From Sipunculus nudus (Eukaryota > Annelida > Sipuncula > Golfingiida > Sipunculidae), in assembly GCA_026874595.1 (NCBI GenBank), contig CM049306.1:55799519-55863518 (forward strand): 64,000 nt of DNA, given 5' to 3'. The notes beneath the pieces are model-generated. The model saw only the letters and a list, made by a program, of their open reading frames with translations, was not told the DNA's origin and did not search any database. Each line of letters begins with the position of its first letter. The stretch's first letter is position 1. The position numbers and the translations under genes are program-made. Shown piece by piece: positions 58,061 to 64,000 of this stretch.

Positions 58061-58474
58061 AGAATGCAAAGATCTGTTTTACTCTGAAATGTTAGATTTA
58101 AACAAAATCAAGATGTGAATTAAGGATCCTTTTGGCAAGGTAACAACATTTGAATGGATGCCAAGGTATAGTAAGAAGGATCATGAGGAAAGGGATGAAT
58201 TTTCTATCTATCACTTGTTTGGAGACACGATTCATTATGTCCAGTACAGCTTTATAGTTATATCATGACAATTTAAGAAACAACATTCCTAAGATAGAAC
58301 TCTGTGTATAAATTGTTACCTGCAGATGTTAGTGTGTCCTAAAGTAATGAAATAAAATAACTTTCATACTATATTTCTCTTCTCAGATATTTAGTAGGCC
58401 TATCTCAAAGTTTAACCCTGAATATTTCATGCAAAATCGGGTGGGGGGGGGGGGGGGGCAAGGCCTCATGCGGC

Positions 58475-58667
58475 TTCCCCCGGATACGCCCCTGCCGAAT
58501 CCAAGAATTTGGAAAAAGAGGGTTCCAACCCAGAAAGACTTTTGAGAAAACCTTAAAAAATCTACAGGCCCAGAAAAGAACATCGTGGCCGCAAAAATTG
58601 ACTTAATTACTGGTGGTGGATGAAAAGGTGGATGTGTCCAGACGCTACCCCCGCTGGATCTGCTTCT
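58475..58667 (-). mobile_element. GGATCCAG-type MITE (reverse)
   Basis: The minus strand begins AGAAGCAGATCCAGCGGGGG and passes GTTGGAACCCTCTTTTTCC to GGCAGGGGCGTATCC. The interior order matches 20.94-21.14 kb. A poly(G) of 16 (58443-58458) lies just beyond its end. Confidence 0.65.
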
Positions 58668-59580
58668 TGTGATCATTCCTCTATAAGAAGTGTCTAGTTT
58701 GTACACCTCATTGTTTAATTTGTTCCACTTTGGGACTCGACGCATGGCAAGTTAATTAACGGCAATCACGTGTTGGTGGCAGAGCTCCACTGCTGTATAG
58801 TGCATCACTGTCAATATGTATAACAAGGCAAAAATGCTGCAGCAACCATCATACAGATCAATTCTTAGTTCTTAGACTTATATCTAAGCTAGCAGATTGT
58901 TTTCAGATATCTTTCGGACGAAAAGCTCAATACAGGTGTGGGTGTTTCATGTTTGTATTGTTACCTCTCTATAAGGAGTTGCACCTCGTGTACATTGATC
59001 CTTAAAAGCATTCACCGATCCTCCGCGGGCGCAAACACTACGAAAACCTTAACGTTTTGCAGCTCGTGCACAGGAAACACGTGTTTTAAAGTTGGACCCT
59101 TAAATATTGTCCTTAGAGAGGCGGATAGATGCGTTAACTATTTCACCTTGAATAACCGCCTTGATTTATCAACCACTTCAAAAACACGTTCCATTCAAAG
59201 ACACTTGATGTATACACATGATCTGTTAGATACTTGTAGTTACCTGGATAAATATTTCCCAAGAGTAATATTTACCGGGATTGTCTTCCATAAAAGATGC
59301 CAACGCATCAGCGAACCGACAATAATTAAGCGACTACCAGTAAAGACGGCTTTAATAAAGATGCGTTATTATACTTGATAAATAAATTACATTACCCTTC
59401 AAATATGTCTGTTTTACTTTAGTTAACATAGGTACAAGTAATATTACATAATACCAAGATATTCTACGCAGTATATGGTATCTACTCAGTAACAAGACGT
59501 AGTTGTAGACACGGTATATTGTATAATGCCATTAAAATGTAGAATCAATTTACTTACATCGCAAAATGAACCAGAAATCC
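58668..59580. other. No supported gene
   Basis: The 146-codon + frame 58938-59378 is Ser/Thr/Leu-rich with no domain I recognise, and part of it is the diverged repeat noted at 57.83 kb. Confidence 0.4.
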
Positions 59581-61339
59581 CTAAGGTGATAAAACGTCAG
59601 CTAGACTGGCACAGTTGGTAAAGCTATTTACAGTTATTCTTGTTACATGGCAGCATTTGGGACAGATACCGGACGTCAGATTATAATTCCATACGCCGTT
59701 TCGCCAATCGAGACGTGGAATAACATTTTGATTTATATATTTTATGGCATACAATTTTGCAGGTCTCAACGCAAACACGGCTTTGACTAAATCACTGGAG
59801 GCCGACTGTTTGCGATCTAGCAAGGGTTAGTTGTGTTGCATCGATGGCTCCGGGCTATAATAGGTGGGTTTATTGACTTTTGACTAAAGTCATGATGCAA
59901 ATATCCCCTTTAACATGAAATTATCTTATGGTATGCTTCATCCAGAAACACAAGTCATATCTTGCTATGTGTCTGACATATGCGCGATTTTTCAAATTTC
60001 GCCGAGAAAACATCAGACCCCTTATCTTTGCCACAGGTCATAATTTGTATCCAAGTAAACATTTTTGTGGTCAAGTAATCCAATGAATTACTAGTAGGTT
60101 TGAGAAGGTTTACACCTTACCATGACATTTTAGGGGGAAATATGCAAGATTTAAGAAAATTTAGGTATCATCATGATAAATATCAATTCTTTTTTATCTA
60201 TCATCTTGACATAGACACGGATATGTTTAAATAGCAGTTACTGGTTCCGAAATGCACATTTCAGTGAATAAATCCTCCGTCAACATACAATGTGCATGAA
60301 CCACAGCAAACTGAACAACCTTACACAGAGAAATAACTGGTAAATGGCACTTTTTCATGAAGCTGTAAAACTGCCATGGTATTGGAAATATATAAATTAT
60401 GCATATGAATATTATATGAACTATAATAAATAAATATATGTATAAGCTTTATTTAAGAATGAACCGAGTGGAATACGCACCTTCTAAGTCTTGCATTACC
60501 ATGTGCACACACACCAGCAAAATACACGAGTTTTGATCCGATGTGTGGTTGATGACTTATCATGCCATCACAGAATACCCGAATTTCAAAATTGTACGAC
60601 GGAGCAACTACAGGGATGATTAGGCATACGAGATAAACATAATACTCCCTTTACCGCTAACAGAACATTTTCGGCAGCTTGAGTTTCAATATAGAAATTC
60701 TAGACTTGTGCAAAATGATATGTGATAAAGTTGCAATCATATTTTTGTCACAGAATTCATAGTCTTTTCAAAGGACTTGATTGGAAAGTGTCCTTACTAT
60801 GAAATCACACGCACTGGTAATGATGTTAAAATAGTTTTAAGCCCCTTTTCAGGTTTACAGAAAAGTACATGGACACCTGCAAATGCATAAAAGCACAATG
60901 CCATCACGAATACTCGTGAGTGGTGTTTGTGCTTATTATTTTACCTACAGTCACAAATGAAAGCGCTTTAGATCCCACAGGATCGATTAACTGCGGAGGA
61001 ATCTGGGAAAAAATCATACTTCAAATATCATTCAGGAGCATAAAAATAAGGAGATTTGTCCGATTGGAATTATTAGAGACTATGCTGAAGCGGTTAGTAC
61101 TTTTATGCGGTTACATGAAACAAGTATTTGATCTATGCGTTAAAACCAGAGCTGCACTTTCAGTTAGAAGATGTATTTTCATTGCAAGGTACAGGGAATT
61201 TACAACCTGGTATAACAACCTGAAACTTTGGACCAGGAGGTGATCCTGTATCACCAGGAAACATATGTCAGGGAGATACTCTTGCCTTAGAAATAATGGC
61301 TGCTCCGTTTCTTTCAAAGAAAGCTTTGAATTAAAGCTA
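59581..61339. other. No gene seen
   Basis: AT-rich DNA. The 107-codon + frame 60920-61243 is unrecognised. Confidence 0.45.
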
Positions 61340-61440
61340 CTCATTGATCTCTCGGCTGGTGACCCGGGTTTGATTCCAAGCATGATTACTTTCAGACATG
61401 TCACATCCAACACTTTTTTTCTGTGTTGACTGATGCTGAA
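61340..61440 (+). mobile_element. tRNA-SINE head, degraded
   Basis: CTCTCGGCTGGTGACCCGGG then TTTGATTCCAAGC corresponds to the minus-strand CTCTGGCGACCCGGGTTCGA at 45.54 kb. Its B box has one mismatch. Confidence 0.4.
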
Positions 61441-62324
61441 GGTTATAACCCGGAAGTTGTGGGTAAATTCTGTGAGGTGGACTTGTCACCTTGCTGTTAT
61501 GCTGCGCTTTCGATGGGCTATGCAATTTTTCTTCTTTCTCCATCAACTTGATTATTATCAATGGCATTACCAAAGTATTTGATAACAATACTGGATTCCT
61601 TATCACAAGTTGCTTACCAATCAGCACTACCAAGATTACTTTTAAATAGAATTGTTCTCCACTACAGAAAAATAATAATCTAATTCTGCAAATCATTAGC
61701 AACATTTATGGAGTTTTTAGGAATATTTCTTAACTGCGAAGATACTAAGGAATCTAAACCTCTATAAGTAATAAGTGTATCATCCAGGAATGTAAATGTT
61801 TGATACATTTGTGCTTTTGGCGTTGATCATGTACCAAACTAGGTTGTTAATCATGAGATAGATACGATGTGTTGCATGTTATAAACTCTTGCAAATCAAC
61901 TTCTAGATTCTGTGAAGAAACAACAAACAATCGGCAACTTTATCAAGTGTAACCAATGTCACACATGTTCAATGAATGTTTTTTTCAATTAAGTCCTGTG
62001 ACATGTAAGTGTGCCTCGTATGTCCACCAATCCCTGAGTGTGCTATAGTTTTGGCCCTGTATACCCCATGCATGCTGTACTGTCATGAGAAGTCATTTTA
62101 TGTCGGATAAAGCTGGCAGTATATGCGGAAACCTTACTACCCACTCAATCAGGCTTAATGTATATTTGCTTGTAACAGAGAGCCAGATCGTATGGACTCA
62201 TTGAAATGTGTATGGGTTTAATGGTGAAAGATTGTGTGTATTCCTCTCGGTCGATTGTGAACTAGAAAACATACTGTATATTCTTGCTTTTAATATCATG
62301 GCCATGTTGTAATGCATTTTTCCT
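61441..62324. other. No gene seen
   Basis: AT-rich sequence. The minus 122-codon frame at 61337-61705 overlaps the SINE head and is not a gene in my view. Confidence 0.45.
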
Positions 62325-62648
62325 GTAAATCTCTAATTACACATAATTTCGTAATTTGCTTTGATTTTATGCTCTGTGTACGTCTACTGTGGACTGTATT
62401 TAGTGAGACGCATCTTCAGAGTGCATTAACGCCTGTTTAAATCTTCTCTGCGCTAGCTTTGACCATGGATAAGAAGTATTCATTAACTGGGATATTGGAG
62501 ATGCCATTTATGTGTAAATTTCTAATTAGTACACTTCATCCTACTCCATCTGCTGTGGCTTTATGCTGTATGTATGTCGACTTAGAACCGTATTTAATTA
62601 GACGCGTCCACAAGGTGAATTCCCGCCTACGTAAAGCTTCCATTAGCT
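62325..62648 (+). repeat. ~186-bp tandem duplication
   Basis: TGTAAATCTCTAATTACACA ... TTTATGCTCTGTGTACGTCT ... GTATTTAGTGAGACGC is repeated as TGTAAATTTCTAATTAGTAC ... TTTATGCTGTATGTATGTCG ... GTATTTAATTAGACGC about 186 bp on. Moderately diverged. Confidence 0.75.
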
Positions 62649-62737
62649 AAGGTCAAGATAACAAGTAAAAACATATCATAAAACAAATTTTCAAATGTTT
62701 CAAAAGAAACGATATGGAAGGTGATCCTTGTATTTAA

Positions 62738-64000
62738 ATGAGTTTTCTTGTTTTACCCCAAAATTTCATCGTAAGGAGAATACTACAGTTTTTTTGTTTG
62801 CCAGAATTCTTCGATTTCGGGAAGCATACCAGTCAGTTGCGTATGTCTGTCTGTCTGTTTTTCTGTCTGTCTGCACTGCATGAATTCCTGGAAGTTATGG
62901 ATTTTGGTCAGTTTCGGTCAAAGGTGAAGGTGACGGTTACTGATAAACCATGAAATCTCTTTTTCTTTATATCTTCGTCCAGATTCCTCGTAGCACCTTA
63001 CACTGCAGCTCAGTTTATTCGTCATTGCGACTGTAGCTCAGTTTATTCGTCATTGCGTAGCTTTTTACTGATGTGAGGCTGTCTCAAATATGCTATAACC
63101 AAGGTTACGCATTTTTTGGAAAAAATAGGATATTTGAAAATAATGGGTCTTATTTTTTCTAGCCAGAAAAAGCTAGAAAAGTTTATTTTTTGCATCAGTT
63201 AGCATTCAGTTAGTATTTCAAGTCTCTCAATACCTGGCACAGTATCTCGTCAATTGAGATTTTGGGAGATTTCACTTAAGGATGCCCTAGAGGTCACAAG
63301 TTTGCAGGAATCGTCTTGAATTAATATATCTTATGTCCTACACTCACAGCTCAAAAATAATTTTTTTAATACGAACGCTGTACTGTTTACATTACACTAT
63401 ACTTTTTTTGCTATGTCTCGAAAACTACAAACCTTACCTACATTAACTGTAGCTCATTTAATTTGACAGTCCATGGCCTTTCTTCTGATATGTAGATGGT
63501 TCTATCTGCTGTTAGTGAGGGCAACATATTTTTGGGGGAAAATTCATGATATTCGAAAATATAGGGATTTATTGTCTAACTTTGTCATTTTTAAAGCTGG
63601 AGGCCTAGTTTTTTTTGCAACTGGCAGCATTGGATCAGTTATACTCGACTTAATGCCAAGTCTCGCAAAATCTCGTACCGTATCTTGTAGACGAAATTTT
63701 ACTGTTCTCGCTTCAAAGGCAACAAGCCTTAAGGAATCGCTCTCTAAGTTATACAGTTGATAGAAATACAAATGTCCTGGAAGCTATTTGTTTTGGATGG
63801 AAAAAGATCAAAGGTAAAGGTAAAAGTCAACGATAAAACACAACCTTTTTTTTTTCACCTCATAACTTACGTCAAAATGTGTCCTATCTACACAAACTCA
63901 AGCTCATTTTACTCGTCTATGCCTTCCCCATTATGATGTTTGGTCACGTGTCATCCAGATTGTGTCAGTCTGTCCATCTATCCGTCTTCTGTTGTTTTTA
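62738..64000 (+). repeat. Degenerate tandem repeat (~450-bp unit), runs off the window
   Basis: The anchor TGCAGCTCAGTTTATTCGTC recurs in diverged form near 63007, 63035, 63450 and 63900. TCAAAGGTGAAGGTGACGG (62918) corresponds to TCAAAGGTAAAGGTAAAAGT (63809). A 28-bp local duplicate (GACTGTAGCTCAGTTTATTC) lies at 63000-63057. The array is truncated by the window end. Confidence 0.6.

Noticed and set aside
58938-59378. 146-codon + frame
   Set aside because: No recognisable domain, Ser/Thr/Cys-rich from composition, partly overlaps a diverged repeat that has stops in the corresponding frame.
61111-61705. Overlapping minus frames of 100 and 122 codons
   Set aside because: They overlap a degraded tRNA-SINE head and have no family resemblance.

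Overview
The window looks like intergenic or intronic DNA from a metazoan nuclear genome, most likely a marine mollusc (bivalve-like). It is AT-rich, has no bacterial-style gene packing, and is full of (TA)n and homopolymer G/C tracts. It carries tRNA-derived SINE heads, foldback/MITE elements, and tandem arrays with a 'CTATAG..GATCACC..GTCCGTC' head of a kind I associate with bivalve genomes. The taxon is an inference. No marker gene fixes it.

Genes. I find no intact protein gene. The one family I recognise is the P2X7 C-terminal-like domain (the cytosolic domain also found free of the channel in many invertebrate genes). A 5' exon at 27246-27495 and a 3' exon at 28624-28786 are both on the + strand with compatible splice phases. 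The 5' exon has a frameshift, the 3' exon has an in-frame TGA, and I cannot find the Cys-rich middle. I call it a pseudogene or decayed copy. Weaker coding candidates are at 14029-14520 (a decayed frame followed by a PPxY tail), 22495-22806, 30904-30952 and 53401-53751.

Layout. 0-8 kb: (CT)n/(CA)n, a 42-bp minisatellite, AT-rich DNA. 8-12.1 kb: a ~1.04-kb tandem duplication running into a degenerate ~155-bp array. 15.3-15.8 kb: a compact element with two ~156-bp direct terminal repeats (TG...CA), a tRNA-Pro-type primer binding site and a purine tract. It looks like a TRIM (miniature LTR retrotransposon) whose repeats carry tRNA-like Pol III A and B boxes. It lies inside a (TA)n tract, and related single or truncated repeats are at 40.75 and 47.0 kb. 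19-24 kb: MITEs of two families and a decayed hammerhead-ribozyme-like motif. 24.8-27 kb: a foldback element inside (TA)n and a 145-bp array. 34.1-35.1 kb: two consecutive foldback elements. 42-44 kb: a tRNA-SINE, a ~700-bp repeat shared with 56 kb, and a GGTTCT-rich inverted-repeat element. 45.8-48.0 kb: a direct segmental duplication. 48.1/54.6 kb: an inverted dispersed pair. 62.3-64 kb: degenerate tandem repeats running off the window.

No operon-like cooperation between genes is visible. The recurring theme is short non-autonomous elements and simple repeats, several of them sitting in (TA)n tracts. Alignments were done by eye, so element boundaries are accurate to a few bases at best and often to tens of bases.
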